DNA of 34,484 nucleotides from JAISGQ01 sp045604155 (GCA_045604155.1 JAZUNN010000084.1:1-34484); one strand, 5' to 3'. Positions 10,446 to 17,793 are shown, numbered from the stretch's first letter. The notes: generated from the letters alone by a model not told the origin. Numbers and translations: made by a program.

Positions 10446-11001
10446 GATGGCGGCAGGTCTTGTTGACCAGCTGCCGGTGTGTGATCTGCCTGAAATAGTA
10501 TTTGCAGGCAGATCAAATGTGGGAAAATCATCCCTTATAAACAAGCTTGTAAACCGCAAATCTCTTGCACGTGTCAGCTCACAGCCGGGAAAAACCGCAA
10601 CCATAAACTTCTATAATGTAGTTGATGCAAGGCTGGTTGATTTGCCCGGCTACGGCTTTGCAAAGGTCAGCAGAGATGAAAAGGCTCGCTGGTCACAGCT
10701 TATCGACGGATATTTTGCCCAGGGCAGAGATATAAAGCTTGCCATACTGCTTGTTGACAGCCGCCACAAGCCCTCGGCAGATGACCTGATGATGCTTGAT
10801 TATCTTGCCGAAACCGAGCTCCCTACTCTTGTCGTCCTGACAAAAATAGACAAGCTCAAACCCACTGAGCGCAAAAAGCGCCTGGAGCTTTTCCCTGAAG
10901 AGCTGGGAGTGCCGGATGATGCATTTCTTCCCGTATCCGCAGAAAACGGAGAGGGGATAGAAGAACTTAAATCCATTCTGGCAGAGGTAACGGGAGAATA
11001 A
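10420..11001 (+). CDS. engB: Ribosome-biogenesis GTPase EngB (YsxC/YihA)
   Basis: 193-residue single-domain GTPase needed for assembly of the 50S subunit. Motifs: G1 GRSNVGKSS (30-38), G3 DLPGYG (74-79), G4 TKID near 141 and G5 SAENG near 170. The ATG at 10420 is used because AGGAGG (10407-10412) lies 7 bases upstream; a TTG at 10399 lacks such a site. The start overlaps the 3' end of lon by 26 bases, indicating co-transcription and probably coupled translation. No terminator is visible after it before the yerC gene 81 bases on. Confidence 0.96.
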   Translation: MNLLKAEFEMAAGLVDQLPVCDLPEIVFAGRSNVGKSSLINKLVNRKSLARVSSQPGKTATINFYNVVDARLVDLPGYGFAKVSRDEKARWSQLIDGYFAQGRDIKLAILLVDSRHKPSADDLMMLDYLAETELPTLVVLTKIDKLKPTERKKRLELFPEELGVPDDAFLPVSAENGEGIEELKSILAEVTGE

Positions 11002-11082
11002 AAATACGTCTTTACTTTTACGATTTTATATGTTAAACTTTTATAGCATTAAATTACTAAGTGAAAAAAGGCGGTAACACCT

Positions 11083-11412
11083 ATGTCCAATAAGATAAAA
11101 GACGACAGCGTGGATTTCCTCTTTAAATCCATCCTGAAGCTTGAAACCCTTGAAGAATGCTATGATTTCTTTGAAGATCTGTGCACAGTTCCTGAGCTTA
11201 AGGCAATGTCCCAGAGAATAGTTGTTGCATATATGCTCAAGAACAAGAGAGTATACAGTGATATAGTTGCCCGTACAGGCGCAAGCACTGCTACCATCAG
11301 CCGTGTAAACCGTTCCCTTAATTACGGTGAAGCAGGATATGATCTGGTTTTTGGCAGAATGAGCCCTGAAGAGCTTTATATCAGATCCATTGAGGAAGAT
11401 GCAGAAGGCTGA
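11083..11412 (+). CDS. YerC/YecD family TrpR-related regulator
   Basis: 109 residues, the length of the YerC/YecD family, a Firmicutes relative of the Trp repressor. The helix-turn-helix is visible at about 62-82 (YSDIVARTGASTATISRVNR), preceded by the family-typical LCTVPELKAMSQRIVVA. Family members are putative DNA-binding proteins; the ligand is unknown and tryptophan control is not established. The ATG at 11083 has AAGGCGG 8-10 bases upstream. Its stop TGA (11410-11412) shares a base with the next ATG, so translation of the methyltransferase is coupled. No convincing promoter was found in the 81-base gap before it. Confidence 0.88.
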   Translation: MSNKIKDDSVDFLFKSILKLETLEECYDFFEDLCTVPELKAMSQRIVVAYMLKNKRVYSDIVARTGASTATISRVNRSLNYGEAGYDLVFGRMSPEELYIRSIEEDAEG

Positions 11413-12143
11413 TGAGCTACGACGTATTTGCACAGTATTACGATGAACTGATGCAGAATGTAGAGTATGAGCAGATTGCAGACAGAATATCTCAGTGGCT
11501 CAGCGAGTACAGACCGCAGACAAAGATTCTCTGTGATCTTGCCTGCGGAACAGGTACCCTTGCCTTGCTGCTCAGCGAAAAGGGATATGATGTAATAGGA
11601 ATAGATTCCTCTGCAGATATGCTTATGACAGCAAGGGAGAAATGCCCTGCCGATGTTCTGTTGCTATGCCAGAGTATGGACGAGATTGATCTCTATGGCA
11701 CCATAGATGCAGCAGTATGTACTCTTGACAGCATCAATCACGTAACAGACAAAGATACTGTCGGCACAATATTCAAAAAAGTGTCGTTGTTCCTTGAGGA
11801 CAACGGCATATTTGTGTTTGACGTAAATACACCATATAAGCATGAACACATACTCTCTGACAGTGCATATATACTTGAAACAGACAACGTATTCTGTGCA
11901 TGGCAGAATTCATATGAAGACGGGCTTGTGAATATCACCCTTGATTTCTTTGAAGAGGAAGACGGAGTATATTACAGAAGCAGTGAGTGCTTCTCGGAAA
12001 GAGCATATACCGACGAAGAAATCAGAGGAATGCTTCATGAAGCAGACCTGGAGGTCATAGCGGTGAAGGATGACTATTCTGATAAAGAGCCCGAAGAAAC
12101 AACACAGCGATTAGTTTATATAACGAAAAGGAAGAGCAGATAA
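11412..12143 (+). CDS. Class I SAM-dependent methyltransferase
   Basis: 243 residues. Motif I (ILCDLACGTGTLALLL, about 39-54) and the acidic residue that binds the SAM ribose (D65 in VIGIDSS) are clear, and the region CTLDSINHV fits motif IV of small-molecule methyltransferases. The substrate cannot be read from the sequence. The start overlaps the yerC stop by one base (TGATG) and its own stop overlaps the hslO start (TAATG at 12141-12145), so the three genes form a translationally coupled operon. Confidence 0.88.
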   Translation: MSYDVFAQYYDELMQNVEYEQIADRISQWLSEYRPQTKILCDLACGTGTLALLLSEKGYDVIGIDSSADMLMTAREKCPADVLLLCQSMDEIDLYGTIDAAVCTLDSINHVTDKDTVGTIFKKVSLFLEDNGIFVFDVNTPYKHEHILSDSAYILETDNVFCAWQNSYEDGLVNITLDFFEEEDGVYYRSSECFSERAYTDEEIRGMLHEADLEVIAVKDDYSDKEPEETTQRLVYITKRKSR

Positions 12144-13015
12144 TGGGAAGACTCATAAGGTGCATAACCACTGACGGACTTATAATCGGTGCGGCAGTTG
12201 ATTCTACAGATATTGTAAAAAGAGCAAAGGAAATACATAATACAAGCCCTGTTGTTACAACGGCACTTGGCAGACTGCTTACAGGCGGCTGTATAATGGG
12301 CAACAGACTCAAGGAGGAAGAGGCAAGCCTGACACTGCGTGTTGAAGGCGGCGGACCTGTAGGCTCTCTTATCGTTGTATCTGACAGTACGGGCAACGTG
12401 CGAGGACTGGCCTCCAATCCTCAGGCAGAAACCGGAGATCGCATAGATGTAGGTGCTGTAGTAGGACGTGAAGGACTTCTGGGAGTCATCAAGGATTTCG
12501 GTATGGGCGGTGAGCCTTATACTGCTCAGATTCCTCTTGCATCAGGTGAGATAGCAGAGGATCTTACAAGCTACTATGCAGTCAGTGAACAGACACCTAC
12601 AGTATTTCTTCTCGGCGTTCACCACGATGAGAACGGTGAGGTGGATGCAGCAGGCGGACTTCTTATCCAGCTTCTTCCTCTTGCAGATGAAAGAGAAATA
12701 GAGGTACTTGAGAAGAATCTGGGACAGCTTCCCAGCTTTACATCCATGATGTGCAGCGGAATGTCCCTTGAAGAAATCTGTCAGAAGGCACTCGAAGGCT
12801 TTGAACTTGAATTCTTTGATGAAACAGAAGTAAAATACGAGTGCAAGTGCAGCAGAGAGAAAACAGAGAAGGCATTGCTTTCAATCGGAGTCAAGGATTT
12901 GACAGAAATAGCAAATGCAGGTGAAGGTGCAGAGCTTTGCTGTCATTTTTGTGACAAAAAGTACAAATTTAACACAGAAGAGCTGCTCAGATTAGTCGAT
13001 GAAATAAAAGAATAA
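12143..13015 (+). CDS. hslO: Redox-regulated chaperone Hsp33
   Basis: 290-residue holdase chaperone of the cytoplasm, switched on by oxidation. The four zinc-binding cysteines of the redox switch are C234 and C236 (CKC) and C267 and C270 (CHFC), separated by 30 residues, the canonical CxC...CxxC arrangement. The N-terminal domain contains the family-typical TTALGRLLTGGCIMG region. The start codon overlaps the stop of the methyltransferase gene. In an anaerobe the likely role is protection during oxygen or hypochlorite exposure (inference). A tRNA promoter begins 18 bases after its stop codon, with no terminator between. Confidence 0.97.
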   Translation: MGRLIRCITTDGLIIGAAVDSTDIVKRAKEIHNTSPVVTTALGRLLTGGCIMGNRLKEEEASLTLRVEGGGPVGSLIVVSDSTGNVRGLASNPQAETGDRIDVGAVVGREGLLGVIKDFGMGGEPYTAQIPLASGEIAEDLTSYYAVSEQTPTVFLLGVHHDENGEVDAAGGLLIQLLPLADEREIEVLEKNLGQLPSFTSMMCSGMSLEEICQKALEGFELEFFDETEVKYECKCSREKTEKALLSIGVKDLTEIANAGEGAELCCHFCDKKYKFNTEELLRLVDEIKE

Positions 13016-13032
13016 AAATTTTAAATTTAGTG

Positions 13033-13061
13033 TTGACAAACGCAAACTCTTCGTGTAGAAT
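13033..13061 (+). promoter_or_regulatory. Predicted tRNA operon promoter
   Basis: TTGACA (13033-13038), 17-base spacer, TAGAAT (13056-13061). Just after it CGTCGCTGAG (13068-13077) can pair with CTTAGCGACG (13086-13095), giving a leader hairpin that ends 7 bases before the first tRNA. Confidence 0.8.
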
Positions 13062-13102
13062 GTAACACGTCGCTGAGGGAAACCACTTAGCGACGCCCAT
13101 GT

Positions 13103-13178
13103 GGGAGCATAGCTCAGCTGGGAGAGCACCTGCCTTACAAGCAGGGGGTCACAGGTTCGAGCCCTGTTGTTCCCACCA
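13103..13178 (+). tRNA. tRNA-Val (TAC)
   Basis: Full cloverleaf of 76 bases. Acceptor GGGAGCA (13103-13109) pairs with TGTTCCC (13168-13174); the T arm contains GGTTCGAGCC; the anticodon loop CTTACAA gives anticodon TAC. CCA is encoded. First of five tandem tRNAs. Confidence 0.97.
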
Positions 13179-13183
13179 CTTTT

Positions 13184-13260
13184 GGCCCAGTAGTTCAGCT
13201 GGTTAGAACGCTAGCCTGTCACGCTAGAGGTCGACGGTTCGAGTCCGTTCTGGGTCGCCA
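13184..13260 (+). tRNA. tRNA-Asp (GTC)
   Basis: 77 bases. Acceptor GGCCCAG pairs with CTGGGTC; T-loop GGTTCGAGTCC; anticodon loop CTGTCAC gives GTC. CCA is encoded. It lies 5 bases after tRNA-Val. Confidence 0.97.
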
Positions 13261-13265
13261 CTTTT

Positions 13266-13341
13266 GCCTCTGTAGCTCAGTTGGTAGAGCAAGGGACTGA
13301 AAATCCCTGTGTCGTTGGTTCGATTCCGACCGGAGGCACCA
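13266..13341 (+). tRNA. tRNA-Phe (GAA)
   Basis: 76 bases. Acceptor GCCTCTG pairs with CGGAGGC; anticodon loop CTGAAAA gives GAA; T-loop GGTTCGATTCC. CCA is encoded. Confidence 0.97.
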
Positions 13342-13345
13342 TTAC

Positions 13346-13421
13346 GCGGAATTAGCTCATCTGGTAGAGCGCCACCTTGCCAAGGTGGAGGTAGCGAGTT
13401 CGAGCCTCGTATTCCGCTCCA
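13346..13421 (+). tRNA. tRNA-Gly (GCC)
   Basis: 76 bases. Acceptor GCGGAAT pairs with ATTCCGC; the anticodon loop flanked by CCACC/GGTGG reads TTGCCAA, giving GCC; CCA is encoded. Confidence 0.97.
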
Positions 13422-13426
13422 CAAGA

Positions 13427-13451
13427 AACGGCGCAAACTATGCGCCGTTTT
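13427..13451 (+). terminator. Terminator-like hairpin inside the tRNA operon
   Basis: AACGGCGCA (13427-13435) and TGCGCCGTT (13441-13449) form a perfect 9-bp stem around the loop AACTA, followed by only two more T. It stands between tRNA-Gly and tRNA-Cys. The short T-tract makes it at best a leaky terminator; it may instead guide RNase processing. Confidence 0.5.
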
Positions 13452-13457
13452 GCATAC

Positions 13458-13532
13458 GGCGCCATAGCCAAGTGGTAAGGCACGGGTCTGCAAAACCCTG
13501 ACTCCCCAGTTCAAATCTGGGTGGCGCCTCCA
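13458..13532 (+). tRNA. tRNA-Cys (GCA)
   Basis: 75 bases. Acceptor GGCGCCA pairs with TGGCGCC; anticodon loop CTGCAAA gives GCA; T-loop GTTCAAATC. CCA is encoded. Last gene of the cluster. Confidence 0.97.
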
Positions 13533-13566
13533 AAGCCCTCGTTCAAATGAACGAGGGCTTCTTTTT
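13533..13566 (+). terminator. Rho-independent terminator of the tRNA operon
   Basis: A 13-bp perfect stem, AAGCCCTCGTTCA (13533-13545) with TGAACGAGGGCTT (13548-13560), followed by CTTTTT. The 117 bases from here to the next gene show no convincing promoter. Confidence 0.93.
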
Positions 13567-13683
13567 GTTCTTTTAGGCCTTGTTTATCGCTTTTTTAATC
13601 CGGTAGATGATTTAAAACTCCCTTCTGACAGTGTTTTAGAATAAAGCCACAAAAGAAAAACACGAATTACAGGAGGAAGAAAA

Positions 13684-14343
13684 ATGAATTGTGCATTTCA
13701 TACCGAGAGAACAGCAGTAGCCCAGTGTGTTGACTGCGGAAGAGGACTTTGCGAAGAGTGTGCGGCAGAATTCAGCATAGCAATCTGTGAAAACTGCTAC
13801 AATGTACGAATAGAAAAAGATAAAGAAAACATCAAAGAAGAAAAGCGAGAACTTCGATTTGAAGCATATGCGCTTTTCTGGAAACATGCATTCTGGGGAC
13901 TTCTGATTGCAGTTTTTGCACTGGTACTGATAATTATCAGCCAGTACAAAGAGTTCAAGGCAAGTGAATATGATAACATTGCAGATTATGTTGTTGATGC
14001 TTTTAAAGGTGCTTCATATACTGCAATGGAAGAGAATCCCGAAAACCCCGGTGAAATGATAATGGTTGAAAAAGAGCACGATATAAGCGGAGTGTTTATT
14101 GTTCCTGTATTACTTTTCGGATTCCCGTTCGGTTGGCATGCAGTAAACTGGTTCAAAAGAAGAAGATCCCTTGCAGGTGAGATAAACGATGCTGTGCTGA
14201 GTGCGACAAATGAAATATATGCATTTGTGTCAATTATCATATTTGCATTAAAACTGGTTTTGGCTATGAGCTTTGGCTGGGCATTGTCCATTGTATACTT
14301 TATTATAATGATTGTGAAACTGATTCTCATAAGCAGAAAATAA
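13684..14343 (+). CDS. B-box-type zinc-finger membrane protein
   Basis: 219 residues. The N-terminus is a B-box-like double zinc site with eight ligands in the first 40 residues: C3, H6, C15, C18, C23, C26, C35 and C38. A charged helix follows, then about four membrane segments (around 62-82, 136-157 and two between 176 and 217). Bacterial B-box/membrane proteins are poorly characterised; a protein-interaction role for the finger is inference. AGGAGGAAG at 13671-13679 is a strong ribosome binding site for the ATG at 13684. A terminator closes it at 14342-14371. The next gene is a receptor-type kinase, a suggestive neighbour but with its own promoter. Confidence 0.8.
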   Translation: MNCAFHTERTAVAQCVDCGRGLCEECAAEFSIAICENCYNVRIEKDKENIKEEKRELRFEAYALFWKHAFWGLLIAVFALVLIIISQYKEFKASEYDNIADYVVDAFKGASYTAMEENPENPGEMIMVEKEHDISGVFIVPVLLFGFPFGWHAVNWFKRRRSLAGEINDAVLSATNEIYAFVSIIIFALKLVLAMSFGWALSIVYFIIMIVKLILISRK

Positions 14344-14371
14344 AAAAGATCCCCTTATGGGGATCTTTTTT
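14342..14371 (+). terminator. Rho-independent terminator after the B-box gene
   Basis: AAAAGATCCCC faces GGGGATCTTTT across the loop TTAT (14355-14358), and the T-run continues to 14371. Being A-rich on the left and T-rich on the right, it can work in both directions. Confidence 0.9.
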
Positions 14372-14459
14372 CGGCAGAGGAAAACACAGCTGCAAATATT
14401 CACAAAACAACAGGGATCGGATTATGGAAATTACCTGAAGATTCCGAAACAAGATGCGG

Positions 14460-14488
14460 TTGAACAAAAAATTATTATATGATAAAAT
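14460..14488 (+). promoter_or_regulatory. Predicted promoter of the Ser/Thr kinase gene
   Basis: TTGAAC (14460-14465), 17-base spacer, TAAAAT (14483-14488). Its position inside the upstream open frame is the main reason for starting the kinase at 14520 and not at 14454. Confidence 0.6.
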
Positions 14489-14519
14489 AAGTGAAAATAT
14501 GCGTCATGAGGGTGAGGAA

Positions 14520-16256
14520 ATGAATATTGAAAAGCTTCTTGAATTTGAAGAAAAACGAGGCTTTGAGGATATTAACGCAATAAGGTCAGAAGGTATAAAA
14601 TCCTTTCTTGATGAATGGGTGGTAACCGGACTTCTTGGACGTGGTTCGTTCGGAAATGTATATAAGATAACAAAACCTCAGATGGGAGTAAATCTGAAAG
14701 TTCAGGAATGTGCTTTAAAGGTCTGCAGAGTAAATTCTGCAGAAGAAGGCGAGGAAAGGGTAAAAGAAATCGAAATGCAGCAGCTTCTTCGAGGTCATCC
14801 CAACGCAGTCCAGATAGAGGATTATGCCCTTATATCCCGTGAACATCCCAGGACTTCATTTCTTATAATCAGAATGGAACTTCTCAATCCCCTTCCGACA
14901 GACGGAATGAGTGAAAATGAAGTAATTAAGCTTGGAATGGATATCTGCAGTGTACTTGAAAAATGCAGCGAATTGCCTCAGAAACTTGTTCACTGCGATA
15001 TAAAGCCTGCCAATATACTGGTTGATAAGGACGGAAGATATAAGCTTGGTGATTTTGGAACAGCAAAAACTCTCAGAGCAACAATGACATATACCGGAAA
15101 CAGAGGAACGCCGCTGTATATGGCACCGGAGGTTTCGGCATATGGTACGGGCTACGATTGCCGGTGTGATATTTATTCCCTTGGCTATACCATGCTTACC
15201 ATGCTCAATTCGGGAAAGCACCCATATGAAGACAGAGAAGGTGCAGTTGCACTGATGTATACCGAAAAAAAGATTCCACATCCTGCAGGGGTAAGCAGTG
15301 AGCTTATGAAAATAATCCGCAGAATGTGCGAAAAGAGCACGAGCAAAAGATATCAGCTTGTGAGTGAGCTTAAACATGACCTTCAGAAGCTGGAAATGAG
15401 CAAACAGAAGGACATTGCAAAAAGGAAAGCAATGGAAACATCGCTGAAGATGCAGAACATTAAGGTAAGACGGGAGCAGGATATCAGGAGGTCCGAGGAT
15501 AATCTTTCGGGATCAAAGGAAAGGCTTACAGCAACCCAGGCTGCACTGGCAAAAGCCAGAAATAAAAAACGTGAAAAACTTGAGCGAAAAGCAGCTGCTC
15601 AGTGGCAGGAATATAATTTTTACAATAAAGTCAATCGCCTTGTAAACGAGGGAATGTCCTACAGAAAAGCATACAGCACTTTGAAAAAAGGAGAAGAATA
15701 TAAGAATATAAGAATCGGTAAATCCGGAGCGAATGCAATAGGAAAAGCAGTAGGAATAGTAATATTTCTTGCGTTTCTTGTCTGCATGGTAATGTATATC
15801 GGAAAAAACATTGATTTCAGATCAGGTGCGATGCCGAAATTTGAAAAATATGGTGCATCATCTGAATACAATAAGGATAAAAACAACAAAGCAAAGGCAG
15901 AGGATGCCTTTGACAATAATAAACAGACATGCTGGCAGAATGGAAAGGGAGCAAAGGGCGTAGGAGAGAGTCTGATAGCATATGGAGATAAAAAACAGAA
16001 AGTATCGTATATTATGATTCGCAACGGATACCAGAAAAACGGAAAGAAGGATTTGTACAAACTGAATTCAAGAGCCAAAGATATAACAATATTATATGAA
16101 GGCGGAGAGAAATCCTTTGTGCTTGAGGATATAAAGGAATGGCAGAAACTGGAGCTTGAGGATCCGATTGAAACAACATTCGTTACAATCAGAATAGATT
16201 CAGTGTATGAAGGAACAAGCAATGAGGTGTGCATTTCGGATATATCTTTCGGTTAA
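14520..16256 (+). CDS. Transmembrane Ser/Thr protein kinase with extracellular glycan-binding-like domain
   Basis: 578 residues from the ATG at 14520, which has GAGGG 7 bases upstream and lies after the predicted promoter. The kinase domain is complete: glycine loop GRGSFG (40-45), Lys67 in ALKV, catalytic loop HCDIKPAN (158-165, D160/K162/N165), DFG (178-180) and APE (202-204). A Lys/Glu-rich, probably coiled-coil linker (about 285-390) leads to one membrane helix (about 411-428). The outer region (about 435-578) has the beta-sandwich look of discoidin/NADase-type glycan-binding domains (AEDAFDNNKQTCWQNG, then ITILYEGG and TTFVTIRIDSVYEG). PASTA repeats, the usual muropeptide sensors of PrkC/StkP kinases, are absent. 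A membrane receptor that senses a surface or diet glycan is inference. No PP2C phosphatase lies next to it. Confidence 0.9.
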   Translation: MNIEKLLEFEEKRGFEDINAIRSEGIKSFLDEWVVTGLLGRGSFGNVYKITKPQMGVNLKVQECALKVCRVNSAEEGEERVKEIEMQQLLRGHPNAVQIEDYALISREHPRTSFLIIRMELLNPLPTDGMSENEVIKLGMDICSVLEKCSELPQKLVHCDIKPANILVDKDGRYKLGDFGTAKTLRATMTYTGNRGTPLYMAPEVSAYGTGYDCRCDIYSLGYTMLTMLNSGKHPYEDREGAVALMYTEKKIPHPAGVSSELMKIIRRMCEKSTSKRYQLVSELKHDLQKLEMSKQKDIAKRKAMETSLKMQNIKVRREQDIRRSEDNLSGSKERLTATQAALAKARNKKREKLERKAAAQWQEYNFYNKVNRLVNEGMSYRKAYSTLKKGEEYKNIRIGKSGANAIGKAVGIVIFLAFLVCMVMYIGKNIDFRSGAMPKFEKYGASSEYNKDKNNKAKAEDAFDNNKQTCWQNGKGAKGVGESLIAYGDKKQKVSYIMIRNGYQKNGKKDLYKLNSRAKDITILYEGGEKSFVLEDIKEWQKLELEDPIETTFVTIRIDSVYEGTSNEVCISDISFG

Positions 16257-16259
16257 GCA

Positions 16260-16301
16260 GTTACAAAAACTTGTTATATAAATCTGTTACATAAACTTGT
16301 T
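16260..16301 (+). repeat. 16-bp direct repeat upstream of the lipoprotein promoter
   Basis: GTTACAAAAACTTGTT (16260-16275) and GTTACATAAACTTGTT (16286-16301) differ at one base and are 26 bases apart start to start. The second ends 9 bases before the -35 box. The arrangement fits a tandem binding site for a regulator. Confidence 0.65.
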
Positions 16302-16310
16302 GCCAAACTA

Positions 16311-16338
16311 TTGACAAAAAAGAGGAAAGGGATATAAT
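16311..16338 (+). promoter_or_regulatory. Strong predicted promoter of the lipoprotein gene
   Basis: Both boxes are exact consensus: TTGACA (16311-16316) and TATAAT (16333-16338), spacer 16 bases. Transcription should start near 16345. A hairpin follows at once: TGACAGATATTCC (16346-16358) with GGAAATATCCGTCA (16364-16377), with one mismatch and one bulge, so the mRNA would begin with a stem, which is known to protect transcripts from 5'-end decay. Confidence 0.8.
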
Positions 16339-16405
16339 GAATGCATGACAGATATTCCGTTTTGGAAATATCCGTCAAAAAATACAAAGAAAGTAGGAAA
16401 ACAAA

Positions 16406-17044
16406 ATGAAGAAGATTCTGGCACTTGTTCTTGCTTCCCTCATGCTCGTTGCTTGCTTCGCAGGCTGCGGCAAGGAAGAGAAGACCGAAACTCCCGTTGT
16501 TGACGAAGTTGTATCCGCAGCTGACACAGCATCCTCCACTGATGTTGTAGAAGATACTGCTGATGACACTGCTGATGCTCCTGTTGCTGACGCAGAGTAC
16601 GATGTACTCATCGCTTTCGGCGGCGACGCAGCTGCTGAGAATGACTGGGGCTTCCAGTACTACGGTGACGGCGCAGCTTCCAATGCTGGCGAAATCACTG
16701 CAACCAATGGTAAGGTAAAGGTTGGCGAGACTGTTACTGTTAAGCTTGACTTTGCTGCTCCCGTATTCAACACCTGGTTCTTCGCTCCCTGCCTTATCGT
16801 AGGCGAGCCCAACAAGACTGTTGATGCTACTGTTGTTTGCCGCATCGATGGTAACGAAGTTGCAATCGACCTCGCTGCTGATCCCGAAGGCAAGACCTTC
16901 TGGTACGAAGGCACCGGCGACTACTCTGCTGAGCAGTGCGTACGTCTTGCAGGCGGCTGGAATGAGTGGGCTGTAAAGTTCATCGACGAGCCCGCAGGTT
17001 TCACCTCCCTCGAGTATGACATCACCCTCAACTCTGTTGCATAA
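16406..17044 (+). CDS. Secreted lipoprotein of unknown function, probably abundant
   Basis: 212 residues. A lipoprotein signal peptide is clear: MKKILALVLASLMLVACFAGC, with the lipobox FAGC giving lipid-modified Cys21. Then comes an acidic, Ala/Asp/Thr/Val-rich low-complexity spacer (about 25-62) and a soluble domain of about 150 residues rich in beta-forming segments, Trp and aromatics, of a kind common in carbohydrate-binding modules; no family is recognised. Codon choice is much more biased than in the kinase gene before it (GCT, GTT, CTC, TTC, AAG preferred), like that of pgi, pointing to high expression, in line with the consensus promoter and 5' hairpin. AGGAAA lies about 6 bases before the ATG. 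A strong terminator follows. Surface solute or polysaccharide binding is only a guess. Confidence 0.85.
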   Translation: MKKILALVLASLMLVACFAGCGKEEKTETPVVDEVVSAADTASSTDVVEDTADDTADAPVADAEYDVLIAFGGDAAAENDWGFQYYGDGAASNAGEITATNGKVKVGETVTVKLDFAAPVFNTWFFAPCLIVGEPNKTVDATVVCRIDGNEVAIDLAADPEGKTFWYEGTGDYSAEQCVRLAGGWNEWAVKFIDEPAGFTSLEYDITLNSVA

Positions 17045-17058
17045 TTAAAAGCAATAAT

Positions 17059-17097
17059 AAACCCGTCGGGATATTTCCCGACGGGTTTTCTTTATTT
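17059..17097. terminator. Bidirectional terminator between convergent genes
   Basis: AACCCGTCGGGA (17060-17071) pairs perfectly with TCCCGACGGGTT (17076-17087). The plus strand continues TTCTTTATTT; the minus strand continues TTTATTATT, so both the lipoprotein gene and the convergent YczE-type gene can end here. Confidence 0.92.
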
Positions 17098-17781
17098 GCC
17101 TGTAAAGAATTTTCTGAATTTGAATTTATCAACTGTTTCAAAATGTTTGTTGATAAAAGAAGATATGGCTCCAATCAGACTTCCGTTTATCAGTGCGCAC
17201 AAAACAGTTCCGAGCTTTACGCCCTCGAAATGCCACAGACCAAAGAATGCAAAGGACATCAGGATAGCAACAGCACATGAAACACAGTCATATACTGTTT
17301 TGAATCTGCTCATCCTTAGGTTGAATTTTTCGGACACTTCTTTGACAAACAGCTCATAGGCTTCGGGAGGAAAATAAGTGTTGAAGAACAGTGCAACGCC
17401 TATTGAAGAAAGAATCATACCCACTATGTAAAGGGCAATTCTTACTGCAATGAACTGAGCAGGAGCAAATTCAACCAGCAGCATGAACCCGTCGAGCACA
17501 ACACCGTAGATAACGGCAGTTGCAAAGGAAAGCAGGTAGGAAATCTTGAATCTGCGAACAACAATAGTCAGCAGAATCAGAAGGAATGCCTGGAGTATAT
17601 ACTCGGCAACTCCGAAGGTGACAAAGGGAAGATACTGTGAAAGCTTGACGTGGAGTATGTATGCAGGTGCAACTACCATTGAAACACCAAAATCTGCTTT
17701 TGCCATCATTGCCACGCCTGCCGCCAGAATAAAAAGTCCAAGTACATAGCAAAGTTCAGAATACAATTTTTTCTTTTTCAT
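17092..17781 (-). CDS. YczE/YitT-like integral membrane protein (DUF6198-type)
   Basis: 229 residues with about five to six membrane segments. The N-terminal signature LGLFILAAGVAMMAKADFGVS is that of the YczE/YyaS/YitT-like group (the run FGVSMVVAPAY is typical). The group is widespread in Firmicutes and its function is unknown; transport has been proposed. AAGGAG at 17787-17792 is its ribosome binding site. A terminator-like hairpin (17800-17842) stands directly before that site, downstream of the alcohol dehydrogenase gene, and I see no promoter between hairpin and start. Confidence 0.8.
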   Translation of the reverse strand: MKKKKLYSELCYVLGLFILAAGVAMMAKADFGVSMVVAPAYILHVKLSQYLPFVTFGVAEYILQAFLLILLTIVVRRFKISYLLSFATAVIYGVVLDGFMLLVEFAPAQFIAVRIALYIVGMILSSIGVALFFNTYFPPEAYELFVKEVSEKFNLRMSRFKTVYDCVSCAVAILMSFAFFGLWHFEGVKLGTVLCALINGSLIGAISSFINKHFETVDKFKFRKFFTGK

Positions 17782-17793
17782 TATTATCTCCTT

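Noticed and set aside
13068..13095. Leader hairpin before tRNA-Val as a riboswitch or terminator
   Set aside because: It is a short stem with no T-tract and no known aptamer; more likely part of the precursor trimmed by RNases.
13224..13514. 96-codon open frame across the tRNA genes (minus strand)
   Set aside because: It is a translation of tRNA sequence, a common false gene.
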